40,379 nucleotides of DNA from positions 1-40,379 of the forward strand of contig JABSPZ010000001.1 of assembly GCA_013213785.1 (NCBI GenBank), written 5' to 3'. Positions 1 through 8,827 of this stretch are shown one piece after another. Source of the DNA: Henriciella sp. (GTDB lineage: Bacteria > Pseudomonadota > Alphaproteobacteria > Caulobacterales > Hyphomonadaceae). Every line of letters starts with the position of its first letter. Positions within the stretch are counted from its first letter, which is position 1. The notes below the pieces were generated by a model. It did no database searches and was not told where the DNA came from. It worked only from the letters and a program-made list of their open reading frames with translations. Position numbers and translations under genes: made by a program.

Positions 1-2
1 TG

Positions 3-92
3 CTGCGAACCTATCAGGAGCTCGACTGGCTAACAGTCCGCCCGATTACCCATGCTTTGACGCCGAAAGCGGACATTCCTGACCTCATATGA
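3..92 (+). CDS. possible C-terminal tail of an unrecognised protein, cut by the window start
   Basis: The frame is open from the window edge to a TGA at 90-92 and encodes about 29 residues, including the stretch ELDWLTVRP. That stretch faintly recalls the D-W-x-x-V/L-R-P motif of NmrA-like or atypical short-chain dehydrogenases, but the tail after it is too short to decide. A second frame is also open to position 79, so the coding call is weak. No function is assigned. Confidence 0.3.
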   Translation: MRTYQELDWLTVRPITHALTPKADIPDLI

Positions 93-395
93 TCCTCGGA
101 TCACTGAACTCAAAAACCCAACATTTTTTTACCACCTTTTTTACCACCTTTTTTCTCGTGATTTGAGGTTCTGACATGTTCAACTATGGTGCTAAAGCAT
201 TTGTTTTTGTGAGAGAAAGATCATTACTTCGTTCGGCTATGAGCACCTATGAATCGGTGCGCCATGTTTCTCGGCCGCACCATTTTCTCAAGACAAAAAA
301 GAATAACTCGCTTCGGCGAGCCAGCTTCGATTTTTGCTGGAAATCGGCATTAAAAACGGCTTGCGTGTCTTCGGCGATCAAGCCAAAGAGGCGCT
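93..395 (+). promoter_or_regulatory. upstream region and structured 5' leader of mgtE
   Basis: No convincing gene was found in this 303-base stretch. A small open frame starting at 176 is Arg/Ser/Lys-rich and overlaps mgtE, and I treat it as chance. The stretch holds a perfect 12-base tandem duplication (ACCACCTTTTTT at 131-142 and 143-154) and several potential RNA hairpins. These are 243-247/256-260 (GCACC/GGTGC), a competing pairing 256-261/276-281 (GGTGCG/CGCACC), 307-311/316-320 with a TTCG loop, 321-325/336-340 (CCAGC/GCTGG), and 358-363/379-384 (GGCTTG/CAAGCC) directly before the ribosome binding site. No promoter can be placed with certainty. Confidence 0.45.
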
Positions 396-1772
396 ATGAG
401 CGAGACGCCCGAAACCCAGGCTGAACTAGCAGAAGAGCGCCGCGAGCTGCTCATCGCGGAACTGCGCGAAGCGATTGATGCAGGGGCGGCGAAACAGGTG
501 CGTGGATTGCTCGAAGCGGAGCACCCGGCTGACGCATCGGATTTCCTTGAACAGCTGTCCAGCGAGCGATTCGAAGCGGTTATGGACCTCCTGGGCGGGG
601 AGTTACCCGCCGACATTTTGATTGAGCTTCGAGAAGAGTATCGCGAAGACGCCGTCGAGGTGATGTCTGACGAAGCGGTGGTCGAAGCGCTTGATGAGCT
701 CGAAACCGATGATGCGACCGCGGTTCTAGAAGATCTGGACGAGGATCGACGGGAACGAATTCTCGAAGAGCTTGAGCCAGAGAACCGGGCCGTTCTTGAG
801 GCGAGTTTCGACTTCGATGAGGACACAGCGGGCCGACTCATGCAGCGGGAGTTTCTCGCGGCGCCAGAGTTTTGGAGTGTCGGGCAAACAATTGATTATG
901 CACGTGAGAATGCAGAGGATCTCCCCACAGATTTTTACGAGATTTATGTCGTCGATCCGACCAATCGACCGCTCGGTTATGTATTGCTCTCGCAACTCCT
1001 ACGAACAGAACGAGACATTCAACTCGCCGACATTATGGAGACCTTCCACTCCGATATCCATGTCGATCAAGACCAAGAGGAAGTGGCGTACCAGTTCCAG
1101 AAATACGCGCTGGCCTCAGCGCCGGTGAAAGATCATGATGGGCGACTGGTTGGTATGATTACAGTCGATGACATGGTCCACGTCATCCAAGAAGAGAATA
1201 CCGAAGACCTTCTAGCCCTTGCCAACGTGTCCTCCGCAGACGGCTCCGACACGGTTTGGGAATCGGTCAAAGCCCGGGCGCCCTGGCTCGGCATTAATCT
1301 GATCACCGCCTTCATCGCGTCTGCAATCATTGCGTTGTTCGAAGGAACCCTCGATCGACTGGTTCAGCTCGCGATCTTGATGCCGGTAGTCGCAGCGCTT
1401 GCTGGGAATGCTGGGAGCCAAGGCCTGGCCGTTGCGGTTCGAGCGATTGCTGAGCGGGAAATGGAGGGGAAAGCCGGGCGACGCGCTGTTGTCCGCGAGA
1501 CCCTGACGGGGCTCGTTAATGGCGTTATTTTCGCGATCGGGGTCGGTCTCGTCGCCTTCTTCTGGTTCAGCGATGTCAAACTGGCGATCGTCCTTGCGGC
1601 GGCCATGTTGGCTAGCTTTGCCTGGGCAGGGGTGTCAGGCATATTGGTGCCATTGGCGCTGAAGCGCATGGGCGCGGATCCCGCGGTGGCATCGTCCGTA
1701 TTTGTCCTAACGCTTACGGATACAATGGCATTTTTCAGCTTCCTGGGGCTGGCGACCCTGTTTTTGTTGTAG
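396..1772 (+). CDS. mgtE: magnesium transporter MgtE
   Basis: This is an inner-membrane Mg2+ channel/transporter of the MgtE family, 458 residues, a normal full length. The acidic, helical N-terminal domain covers roughly residues 1-135. Two CBS domains follow (about 140-260), and five membrane helices fill the rest (about 290-458). The conserved pore motif AGNAGSQG and the late LTDTMAFF segment, whose Asp corresponds to the ion-site Asp of the family, are both present. In known MgtE proteins Mg2+ bound by the N and CBS domains closes the pore. The ATG has an AAAGAGG ribosome binding site at 385-391, which a hairpin (358-384) directly abuts, so translation could be gated by leader structure; that part is inference. 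Confidence 0.95.
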   Translation: MSETPETQAELAEERRELLIAELREAIDAGAAKQVRGLLEAEHPADASDFLEQLSSERFEAVMDLLGGELPADILIELREEYREDAVEVMSDEAVVEALDELETDDATAVLEDLDEDRRERILEELEPENRAVLEASFDFDEDTAGRLMQREFLAAPEFWSVGQTIDYARENAEDLPTDFYEIYVVDPTNRPLGYVLLSQLLRTERDIQLADIMETFHSDIHVDQDQEEVAYQFQKYALASAPVKDHDGRLVGMITVDDMVHVIQEENTEDLLALANVSSADGSDTVWESVKARAPWLGINLITAFIASAIIALFEGTLDRLVQLAILMPVVAALAGNAGSQGLAVAVRAIAEREMEGKAGRRAVVRETLTGLVNGVIFAIGVGLVAFFWFSDVKLAIVLAAAMLASFAWAGVSGILVPLALKRMGADPAVASSVFVLTLTDTMAFFSFLGLATLFLL

Positions 1773-1790
1773 ATTTACCATGAATCGGGG

Positions 1791-1806
1791 CGGCGCGTAG
1801 ATTGCA
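1791..1806 (+). promoter_or_regulatory. candidate sigma-54 promoter for spmX
   Basis: The sequence CGGCGCGTAGATTGCA matches the sigma-54 pattern TGGCACG-N4-TTGCA. GG lies at 1792-1793 and GC at 1804-1805, separated by exactly ten bases. Transcription would start near 1817, giving a leader of about 37 bases to the spmX ATG. In Caulobacter spmX is activated by TacA with sigma-54, so the match is where biology predicts it. The site itself is seen; its use is inferred. Confidence 0.6.
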
Positions 1807-1853
1807 GTCTCCCCGGGGTCAGACAGAATTTCTGTCCCAAACCGGAGCAGGTG

Positions 1854-3062
1854 ATGGCATTGAACATGCGCACTTCTCAAGCGGGACTGGATCTCATCAA
1901 AGCTTTTGAGGGGTTCCGCGCACGATCCGAATTGCTGCCCAACGGTCGATGGATGGTTGGGTACGGACACGTGCGCCGTGCGAAAAAAGGCGTTCGTGTC
2001 AACAAAACCGAGGCCGAAGCCATCCTGCGCGAGTACGACTTGCCGCCGGTAGAACGTTTCGTGATGCGCTGCGTTTTAGCGCCAATGACCCAAAATGAAT
2101 TCGATGCTTTGGTGTCACTGGCCTTCAATATCGGGCCGAAAGCATTTTCGGGAAGCGATGTCGTTGCGGGCATGAATGCGGGGAACCGACTTGAAGCCGC
2201 GGCAGCTTTTGACTTGTGGCGCCGCGCTAAAATCGGCGGACGCGTGCAAATCGTCGATGCGTTGGTTCGCCGTCGCGCTGCGGAGAAAGCGCTATTTTTG
2301 AATGCGCCTGGTCGGTTACCAATTGCATCATCACGTTTGTATCGCGCAATGCACGACGCGGATGCGCTGCCTGCACCGCCGCCACAGCGTGAAATCCTAG
2401 TGGAACATCACAGCGCACCCGAATTGACTGCGCTTCCGGAGGTTGATGACAGCGAGACGGTGCGGAGCGCCACCGAAGCCGCGGCTGAATCTGTTCGTCA
2501 GCAAATGGTGCGAATTCTGGGCGAGGAGGGAGTGACCCCTCAAACTGAAAGCGGTCCTGAAGAGGGTGGCACAACCGCCGAAGAGATCGCCGCAGCGGTC
2601 TCTGAACTTGCAGGCGAAACACCTCTATCAGGCGTATCGAAATCCGTTTGGCCTTCGCGGACAGACCTCCCGGAAGTTTCCGATGAGCCAGCGCCGCGCG
2701 CACCGTTTGAACCTGATGTTGTCGGTTTGGAGCCCATTGAAGGCTCGGATGTGATTGATGACCTCGAACCCGTAGAGGTTTCGGAGGAGAGTATCGAGCG
2801 TGCTGTCGAACTAAACCAAACAATCGACGCTGAAGATCGACGTGGGACCTTCCTGAATGCATTGCCGTTCGGGCTCCTTGCGCTAATCGGTGCAGCACTC
2901 GGCGGGTACGGGTTGGCGAGCCAGTTTGGAGTGGTTCAATCCGACCAAACGATTGAATCCCCGATGGCCGTCTTTATGCCGCCATTCCTCATTTTGCTTG
3001 GCGTCTTACTGTTCGCCGTCATGGCCTATTACTTCATTCGTAGCCTCTCTTCTCAGGACTAG
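1854..3062 (+). CDS. spmX: SpmX-type polar localisation protein (degenerate muramidase domain, two TM helices)
   Basis: In Caulobacter SpmX marks the old/stalked pole and recruits the kinase DivJ. This 402-residue protein has the same architecture: a GH24/T4-lysozyme-like domain (about residues 5-150), a long acidic linker (about 190-330), and two C-terminal membrane helices (about 337-356 and 374-394). Of the lysozyme Glu-Asp-Thr triad only Glu19 remains; the positions at the T4 spacing are Leu28 and Met34, in the segment leading to GYGH. This agrees with the known conversion of SpmX from hydrolase to scaffold. I chose the ATG at 1854, seven bases after GGAG, over the GTG at 1851. A sigma-54-like promoter lies just upstream. 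A phage endolysin is unlikely given the linker and membrane anchor. Confidence 0.9.
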   Translation: MALNMRTSQAGLDLIKAFEGFRARSELLPNGRWMVGYGHVRRAKKGVRVNKTEAEAILREYDLPPVERFVMRCVLAPMTQNEFDALVSLAFNIGPKAFSGSDVVAGMNAGNRLEAAAAFDLWRRAKIGGRVQIVDALVRRRAAEKALFLNAPGRLPIASSRLYRAMHDADALPAPPPQREILVEHHSAPELTALPEVDDSETVRSATEAAAESVRQQMVRILGEEGVTPQTESGPEEGGTTAEEIAAAVSELAGETPLSGVSKSVWPSRTDLPEVSDEPAPRAPFEPDVVGLEPIEGSDVIDDLEPVEVSEESIERAVELNQTIDAEDRRGTFLNALPFGLLALIGAALGGYGLASQFGVVQSDQTIESPMAVFMPPFLILLGVLLFAVMAYYFIRSLSSQD

Positions 3063-3111
3063 CGACGATTAAGCCGTTGGCAGCGGGGGTTGATCCGGCT
3101 AAACCCAGCCC

Positions 3112-4284
3112 ATGATTCCGAATAGATATCCCACACTTAACTTCGACCTTGGCGAAACCGCGGACATGATCCGTGATACTGTGCAAGGATTTGCCCAAAA
3201 CGAGATCGCGCCTCTGGCCGCCGAGATCGACCGGACGGACATGTTTCCGCGCCAGCTTTTACCTAAAATGGGCGAGCTAGGTTTGCTCGGTATCACAGTT
3301 GAAGAAGAATGGGGCGGCACTGGCCTCGGCTATCTTGAGCATGTCGTTGCGATGGAAGAGATTTCGCGAGCGTCCGCTTCGGTTGGCCTATCTTATGGCG
3401 CACACTCAAATCTTTGCGTAAACCAGCTGCGGCGTTGGGGATCGGATGACCAAAAGACCCGATATCTCGGTAAACTCGTCTCAGGTGAGCATTTGGGTTC
3501 ACTTGCGATGTCGGAAAGCAGCGCGGGATCTGACGTTGTCAGCATGAAGCTGCGGGCCGAGAAAAAAGGCGATCGCTATGTGCTGAACGGCACGAAAATG
3601 TGGATCACCAACGCGCCGGACGCGGATACGCTGATCGTCTACGCGAAAACCGAGCCGGAGAAAAAATCCCGCGGCATCACTGCCTTCATCATTGAGCGGG
3701 GAATGAAAGGGTTTTCAGTTGCGCAGAAGCTCGACAAGCTCGGTATGCGCGGCTCTGAAACCGGCGAACTGGTCTTTGAAGACTGCGAAGTGCCAGAAGA
3801 GAATATTATGGGGCCGCTCAATGGCGGCGTGGAAGTGCTGATGAGCGGGCTCGATTATGAGCGCGCCGTTCTCTCAGCGGGTCCAACCGGCATTATGCAA
3901 GCCTGTATGGATGTGGTTGTGCCGTATGTTCATGACCGCAAACAGTTCGGGAAATCGATTGGCGAGTTCCAATTGGTGCAAGGCAAGCTGGCGGACATGT
4001 ATGTGCAAATGAACGCCGCCAAAGCCTATGTCTATGCGGTCGCAAAAGCGTGTGATCGCGGAGAAACCACGCGCAAAGACGCCGCTGGTGCGATTTTGTA
4101 TGCGGCTGAAACCGCCACGAAACTGGCGCTCGACGCGATCCAGCTTTTGGGTGGCAATGGCTACATCAATGAATATCCGACGGGGCGCCTTCTGCGCGAT
4201 GCTAAACTCTATGAGATTGGCGCCGGAACCAGCGAAATCCGTCGTTTCCTCATTGGACGAGAGCTATTCGGCGAGACCGCATAA
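3112..4284 (+). CDS. liuA: isovaleryl-CoA dehydrogenase
   Basis: This FAD enzyme oxidises isovaleryl-CoA to 3-methylcrotonyl-CoA, the first committed step of leucine breakdown after the branched-chain keto acid dehydrogenase. It is 390 residues, the usual length. The acyl-CoA dehydrogenase signatures are clear: the [10 protein letters not shown] segment, the WITNAPDAD segment, and a C-terminal [10 protein letters not shown] motif. The active-site base typical of isovaleryl-CoA dehydrogenases lies in GLDYERAV, Glu250, rather than near the C-terminus as in most acyl-CoA dehydrogenases. The start has no strong ribosome binding site, but the N-terminus fits the family. It lies 49 bases after spmX. 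Its liu partners are downstream but separated by unrelated genes. Confidence 0.93.
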   Translation: MIPNRYPTLNFDLGETADMIRDTVQGFAQNEIAPLAAEIDRTDMFPRQLLPKMGELGLLGITVEEEWGGTGLGYLEHVVAMEEISRASASVGLSYGAHSNLCVNQLRRWGSDDQKTRYLGKLVSGEHLGSLAMSESSAGSDVVSMKLRAEKKGDRYVLNGTKMWITNAPDADTLIVYAKTEPEKKSRGITAFIIERGMKGFSVAQKLDKLGMRGSETGELVFEDCEVPEENIMGPLNGGVEVLMSGLDYERAVLSAGPTGIMQACMDVVVPYVHDRKQFGKSIGEFQLVQGKLADMYVQMNAAKAYVYAVAKACDRGETTRKDAAGAILYAAETATKLALDAIQLLGGNGYINEYPTGRLLRDAKLYEIGAGTSEIRRFLIGRELFGETA

Positions 4285-4375
4285 GCACATCATAATTCCG
4301 TTGAAAAACATGGAACCTTCTCCTGGCAAGGAGAGGCGTCGCTAGGGGACATGACCTGCAAAGGGCCATGTCAGG

Positions 4376-4634
4376 ATGGGCTTTTCCTCTAGCATTTTTC
4401 TGTTTCTATTTTTGCCGATTTTTCTCGCGGCATATCTGGTCGCTGGGCGATAAGCTAAAAATCGTACCCAGCTATGAAGAAGTCTCAACCAATCGTTTGG
4501 CTCGACCAGATCAGCACGAGTTGTTCTTCCAGAAATTAGTTTTCGATGGTGGGTACGACCATATCGTTTTCATCCTTCACGATGAGAGCGTTTTCAAACA
4601 TCGATTGGGAAAATTTGCTTCGGGATTAGAGTAA
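4376..4634 (+). pseudogene. remnant: N-terminus of an AlgI-like MBOAT acyltransferase fused out of frame to another coding tail
   Basis: An ATG at 4376 opens 25 residues (MGFSSSIFLFLFLPIFLAAY and a few more) and stops at TAA 4451-4453. This is very like the start of AlgI-type membrane-bound O-acyltransferases, which normally run to about 450-500 residues. In another frame, from about 4440 to the TAA at 4632-4634, lies a plausible coding tail with VPSYEEVSTNRLARPDQHEL and HIVFILHDESVF, which I cannot assign. The simplest reading is a deletion that removed most of an acetyltransferase region and left its two ends. A continuous 88-residue frame starting at 4368 can be read across both parts, but its first third is then an out-of-frame reading of the MBOAT start. 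Confidence 0.6.
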
Positions 4635-4653
4635 TTATCGAAACCCAAGGCTT

Positions 4654-6453
4654 TTAGGCCACGACGCAGCAATTCTCTTTCAAGTTACTTTCCTTGAGCG
4701 CTTTCATTGCGGATTGGTATCCGGCTTCAACCGCTTGGTCATAGGCTTTCCAGTCGCGCAGCTCGATATCTTTCAGCTCGGGCAAGATAAGTGTGTCGAC
4801 AAGTTCGCGGCCAGATGTGGGGTTCACGTTGATGGTCGCGGATCGCATCAACAAACCAGCAATCGGCGGTGCGCTGGAGAAACCGTGTTTCGCGATCCAA
4901 CCAAGAAAGCTTGGAGCGTTGACGAACTCGCTGGCATCCAATCCCTGCGGGATGCGTGAAACGTCGCATCCGACGACGAAGCCACGCTGAAGCTCGCGCA
5001 TCACGTCGGTCGGAAAATTGTTCAAGAGACCACCGTCGACCAGAACTTCGCCGTCGTCGATTACGGGTGGCAGAATTCCGGGCAGCGAAATCGTGGCACG
5101 TAGGGCACGCCGCAAGCGGCCCTCCCTGTGAATGCGGTAGGCCCCATCTGTTAGGTTCGTAGAGACAGCGAAGAACGGTATTTCGAGGTCGCCGACCTCT
5201 GCATCACCAAAATGCTCTTTCAGTCGATTGTCCACGCGGCGGCCTTTGACCATCCCGACAACTGGAATGTTCCAATCTCCTAGTGGATTAGAATCGACAA
5301 ATGCCTTGCGGATCCGTCGATCTATTTCGGCATCGTCCCATCCCATTGCAACGCAGCCCGCCACAACAGCTCCCATTGAGGCGCCGCCCGCAAAGTCGAT
5401 CGGAATGCCGAGTTCCCGCATCGCCTTTACGACGCCAATGTGAGCATAGGCGCGCGCGCCGCCGCCTGAGAAAACTACGCCGACACTGCGGCCTGCAATG
5501 GTGCGTGCCAGGCGATCGCAGTGAACACCATCAATTTGATGCCAATGGAAGACCCGCGCGGCGCCGGCGGCACGGAGCCAATCTGCCGGACGGCAGGCTT
5601 GTCGCTCGGCGCCTTGATGGAGCAAGAGCACATCCACGAGCTTTAAAGACTGCGCTGGAGAGTTTTCTTCTGGAAAGAGCGGGTAGGAGGGTTTTGAGTC
5701 CGAGCGTGCAACGACCCAAATACGGTCCGCTTGGCGCATAGAGAGACGATACCAAGCATTGTCGCCCATGGTGGAGATGAGGATTACGACATCGTTCTCC
5801 GCTTCGAGCGAATCAAAAAAGGTTGATGGTTTTTCATCCCCCTCAATCTCATGCACGACGCGCGATTTCACACCGAGTTGTTTTAATGATTTTTGAAGCG
5901 CCTCGGCGCGCAGATCCAAATCAATTGATGGCGAGGTGGCAACGAGCGCGAACACTTTCGGCGCGGTCCGCCGATTGCGCTGATTGCCTTCGCGAAGTCG
6001 GGATAGGATCAGCCGGATGATCGCGGTCAGGATTTCAGGTTCGGCTTCGCTTAGCCGTTGAAATCCTTTTCTTGAGATTTCGAGCACTTCACTATCGCGC
6101 AGGGCGTACACTGAAGAAGTATGCGGGACATTATCTGGCGCGCCGTCGCCATTGATATCGACGCCGCCCTGGAACATTGCCATTTCGCCTACGGGCTCAC
6201 CGGCGCGGATATGCCCCATGAATTCGCTGCGCCCATCGCGCATCGCTTTAAAGGCCCCGAAAGACCCAGATAAAACGAAAAAGATGGACTCAGACATTTC
6301 ACCGGCGCGAAACAGAGGCCAGCCCGCGGGCACGGAAAACCAGCGCGCTTCCTTGCCAGCCGCGCGTAGGGCCCGTTTGGGCACATCTTCCAGAAATTTG
6401 ATCGAGGCAAGGGCCGGGACGACGTCCAAACTTGTGCCACCAAACATACCCAT
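4654..6453 (-). CDS. patatin-like phospholipase with N-terminal cyclic-nucleotide-binding domain (NTE/RssA type)
   Basis: This 599-residue protein resembles bacterial neuropathy-target-esterase-like lysophospholipases. Residues about 20-135 form a cNMP-binding beta-roll, a central region of about 165-310 follows, and the patatin domain starts near 325. The oxyanion motif GGGAR (330-334), nucleophile motif GASMG (Ser359) and catalytic DGG (Asp473) are all present, so it should hydrolyse lipid esters. The phosphate-binding cassette is odd: after GEPVGEMAMFQGG a loop DINGDGAPD (residues 99-107) is inserted, a DxNxDGxxD calcium-type loop, and the usual Arg-Ser/Thr-Ala is replaced by HTSS. The sensor may therefore respond to something other than cNMP. 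The ATG has GGAG eight bases upstream. The protein ends CCVVA. It is divergent from mccB. Confidence 0.88.
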   Translation of the reverse strand: MGMFGGTSLDVVPALASIKFLEDVPKRALRAAGKEARWFSVPAGWPLFRAGEMSESIFFVLSGSFGAFKAMRDGRSEFMGHIRAGEPVGEMAMFQGGVDINGDGAPDNVPHTSSVYALRDSEVLEISRKGFQRLSEAEPEILTAIIRLILSRLREGNQRNRRTAPKVFALVATSPSIDLDLRAEALQKSLKQLGVKSRVVHEIEGDEKPSTFFDSLEAENDVVILISTMGDNAWYRLSMRQADRIWVVARSDSKPSYPLFPEENSPAQSLKLVDVLLLHQGAERQACRPADWLRAAGAARVFHWHQIDGVHCDRLARTIAGRSVGVVFSGGGARAYAHIGVVKAMRELGIPIDFAGGASMGAVVAGCVAMGWDDAEIDRRIRKAFVDSNPLGDWNIPVVGMVKGRRVDNRLKEHFGDAEVGDLEIPFFAVSTNLTDGAYRIHREGRLRRALRATISLPGILPPVIDDGEVLVDGGLLNNFPTDVMRELQRGFVVGCDVSRIPQGLDASEFVNAPSFLGWIAKHGFSSAPPIAGLLMRSATINVNPTSGRELVDTLILPELKDIELRDWKAYDQAVEAGYQSAMKALKESNLKENCCVVA

Positions 6454-6599
6454 TATCAGGTCTCCGTCATGCGTCTCGCGCTTCTGCCAATATGGGGCAA
6501 TTTAGTGAAGGATTTGATGACATTACGTCACAAGCTCGGGATGACAGGTTTAGCGAGCGGGTTTAAGGCTCTTCGATAATACGCGCGGGAGGTGCTTTG

Positions 6600-8207
6600 A
6601 TGCCGGTCTTGAAGTCAAAATTGGATGTTGCAAGTGCAACTTACTCGGCCAATCGCCGGGCGATGGAGGGCTTGGTAGATGAATTGCGGGACAAGACCGC
6701 GACAGCGTCTCTTGGTGGATCAGAGCGGGCGCGCGAACGGCACGTATCTCGTGGTAAGCTGCTGCCTCGTGACCGCGTAGAAAAACTGCTCGACCCGGCA
6801 ACACCATTCTTAGAGATCGGAGCGCTTGCGGCGCACGATATGTACGATGATGAAGCGCCGGGCGCGGGCATCATTACAGGAATTGGCCGGGTCGAGGGTC
6901 GCGAATGTATGATCATTTGCAACGATGCCACCGTTAAGGGCGGCACTTACTACCCAATGACCGTGAAGAAACATTTGCGGGCGCAAGAGATCGCGCTCGA
7001 GAATCATTTGCCGTGCATCTATTTGGTCGATAGTGGCGGCGCCAATCTGCCTCACCAGTCTGAGATTTTTCCAGATCGCGAGCACTTTGGTCGTATCTTC
7101 TACAATCAGGCGAATATGAGCGCCAAAGGCATTCCACAAATCGCGGCAGTTATGGGCTCGTGCACCGCGGGCGGGGCCTATGTGCCGGCCATGTCGGATG
7201 AAACCATCATCGTGCGCAAACAAGGCACGATCTTTCTTGGCGGCCCGCCGCTCGTGAAAGCGGCAACGGGTGAAGAGATTTCAGCCGAAGACCTTGGCGG
7301 CGCCGATGTCCATGCCCGGCAATCGGGCGTGGTTGATCATTATGCAGCCAGCGATGATCATGCGCTGGCGATTGTGCGATCAATTGTGAGAACGCTTCAC
7401 ATGCCTAAGCCGGACCCGGTTGGACTTACCGACCCGGCTGAGCCGCTTTACGACATTGCCGAGCTTCACGGCTTGGTGCCGCAAGATCTCCGCGAACCTT
7501 ATGATGCGCGAGAAATTATAGCGCGCCTCGTCGATGGTTCTGAGTTCCATGAGTTTAAAAAGCTCTATGGCGAGACCCTGGTTTGCGGGTTCGCAAAGCT
7601 CTACGGTATGCCGATCGCGATCATCGCCAACAATGGCATCCTGTTTTCGGAAAGCGCGCAAAAGGCCGCGCACTTTATTGAGCTCGCCGATCAGCGCCGA
7701 ATTCCGCTCCTATTCCTGCAGAACATTACGGGCTTCATGGTTGGATCGAAATATGAGGCCGGCGGGATCGCTAAGGATGGCGCGAAGATGGTGACCGCCG
7801 TGGCCACAGCTTCGGTGCCGAAACTGACGCTCGTCACAGGGGGCTCATTCGGCGCTGGGAATTACGGGATGTGCGGCCGCGCCTACAGCCCGCGTTTCAT
7901 GTTTATGTGGCCGAATGCGCGGATCTCAGTGATGGGCGGCGAGCAGGCTGCGTCCGTGCTTGCGACTGTAAAGCGCGATGGAATGGAGCGCCGCGGCGAA
8001 GATTGGCCACAAGCGGACGAGGAAGCATTTAAGGATCCGATCCGAGAGCTTTATGAAGCGGAGGGGTCTCCGTATTTCTCAACAGCGCGCCTTTGGGATG
8101 ATGGTATTATCGATCCTGCTGATACGAGACGCGTGCTCGGATTGGCGCTGTCGGCGACCCTAAATGCGCCGCTCAAAGAGCGCGGGTTTGGCGTCTTCCG
8201 TATGTAA
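6600..8207 (+). CDS. liuB: methylcrotonyl-CoA carboxylase, carboxyltransferase (beta) subunit
   Basis: This is the biotin-dependent carboxyltransferase that makes 3-methylglutaconyl-CoA from 3-methylcrotonyl-CoA; it partners the biotin-carrying subunit encoded at 16413. At 535 residues it has the usual length. N- and C-terminal crotonase-fold carboxyltransferase halves are visible, with [11 protein letters not shown] and [13 protein letters not shown] in the first and [14 protein letters not shown] and [11 protein letters not shown] in the second, all characteristic of MCC-beta rather than propionyl-CoA carboxylase. I chose the ATG at 6600, seven bases after a GGGAGG ribosome binding site, over the TTG at 6597. 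Its subunit partner is about 8 kb away, which is unusual. Confidence 0.94.
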   Translation: MPVLKSKLDVASATYSANRRAMEGLVDELRDKTATASLGGSERARERHVSRGKLLPRDRVEKLLDPATPFLEIGALAAHDMYDDEAPGAGIITGIGRVEGRECMIICNDATVKGGTYYPMTVKKHLRAQEIALENHLPCIYLVDSGGANLPHQSEIFPDREHFGRIFYNQANMSAKGIPQIAAVMGSCTAGGAYVPAMSDETIIVRKQGTIFLGGPPLVKAATGEEISAEDLGGADVHARQSGVVDHYAASDDHALAIVRSIVRTLHMPKPDPVGLTDPAEPLYDIAELHGLVPQDLREPYDAREIIARLVDGSEFHEFKKLYGETLVCGFAKLYGMPIAIIANNGILFSESAQKAAHFIELADQRRIPLLFLQNITGFMVGSKYEAGGIAKDGAKMVTAVATASVPKLTLVTGGSFGAGNYGMCGRAYSPRFMFMWPNARISVMGGEQAASVLATVKRDGMERRGEDWPQADEEAFKDPIRELYEAEGSPYFSTARLWDDGIIDPADTRRVLGLALSATLNAPLKERGFGVFRM

Positions 8208-8436
8208 TCACAGGTCTCAAATGAGTCGCTGAGATTACAATTCAGATACATCATGCGGGTCTCAAAAGCGTGCGTGCGATAGCGTAAGCGCAATGCGGCC
8301 TGCGCTTTCGTCGTCCTATCCATTTTGTCGTGAACTCTGCGTTATTCAGGTGTCTGAAAGGTCACGAGCCAAATAGCGCATGATCGGTTTGTCTGCGCCT
8401 GCCACAGCGAGTGGTAAGCAATGAAGGAGGTTACGA
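8208..8436 (+). other. intergenic stretch without recognised gene
   Basis: This 229-base region follows liuB. The motif GGTCTCA occurs twice (near 8213 and 8257). No clear terminator or RNA gene is visible. The promoter of the following EF-hand gene must lie here but cannot be fixed by eye. Confidence 0.4.
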
Positions 8437-8721
8437 ATGACCCGTATCGCTATTCTCGGATTGATTTCTCTTTGTGCGCTTGGCGCGCAGGCCGGAGAAG
8501 ACGTTCAGTTTTCAACCGTCGACTCTGATGCAGATGGTGTGATTTCAGAACGTGAGTTTGTTTCTTGGAAAACATCTTTGGGAGAGGCGTCGCCAGCGGA
8601 TGCGCTCATCCGATTTATCGAGATCGATGTCGATTCCAGCGGTGGAATAACGAAAGCGGAGTTGGAAGCGGCGAAGGCTATCTCCGACAAGAAAATGGAA
8701 AACAACTTCGATCAGATGTGA
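8437..8721 (+). CDS. small secreted EF-hand protein (two calcium loops)
   Basis: This is a 94-residue protein with a signal peptide (residues 1 to about 19, ending AQA-G). Two EF-hand loops follow. DSDADGVISERE and DVDSSGGITKAE have Asp at positions 1, 3 and 5, Gly at 6 and Glu at 12, so calcium binding in the periplasm is likely. The start is well supported by AAGGAGG at 8422-8428. A strong terminator lies about 105 bases downstream. It is one of three separate EF-hand genes in the window. Specific role unknown. Confidence 0.85.
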   Translation: MTRIAILGLISLCALGAQAGEDVQFSTVDSDADGVISEREFVSWKTSLGEASPADALIRFIEIDVDSSGGITKAELEAAKAISDKKMENNFDQM

Positions 8722-8827
8722 CGCCAGTAGGCCTATAAATGCTGGTTGATAGAGCTAGAGCGCAAAGCACTGACAGCACCGCCACCCAAATCTTAGACCA
8801 TTGGTATCACTGAGATATTTTCCATCG

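Noticed and set aside
90-103. Small hairpin TGATCC/GGATCA followed 20 bases later by a T run, as terminator of the upstream gene
   Set aside because: The stem is only six bases and the T run is too far away.
176-424. 82-residue open frame upstream of and overlapping mgtE
   Set aside because: Composition is low-complexity basic/Ser-rich, it overlaps the mgtE start, and the region is better explained as a leader.
350-841. 163-residue Ser/Arg-rich frame on the minus strand inside mgtE
   Set aside because: It is a shadow of mgtE codon use, with typical SSSRSSR composition.
5301-5741. 146-residue frame on the plus strand inside the patatin gene
   Set aside because: Arg/Pro-rich shadow frame of the patatin gene on the other strand.
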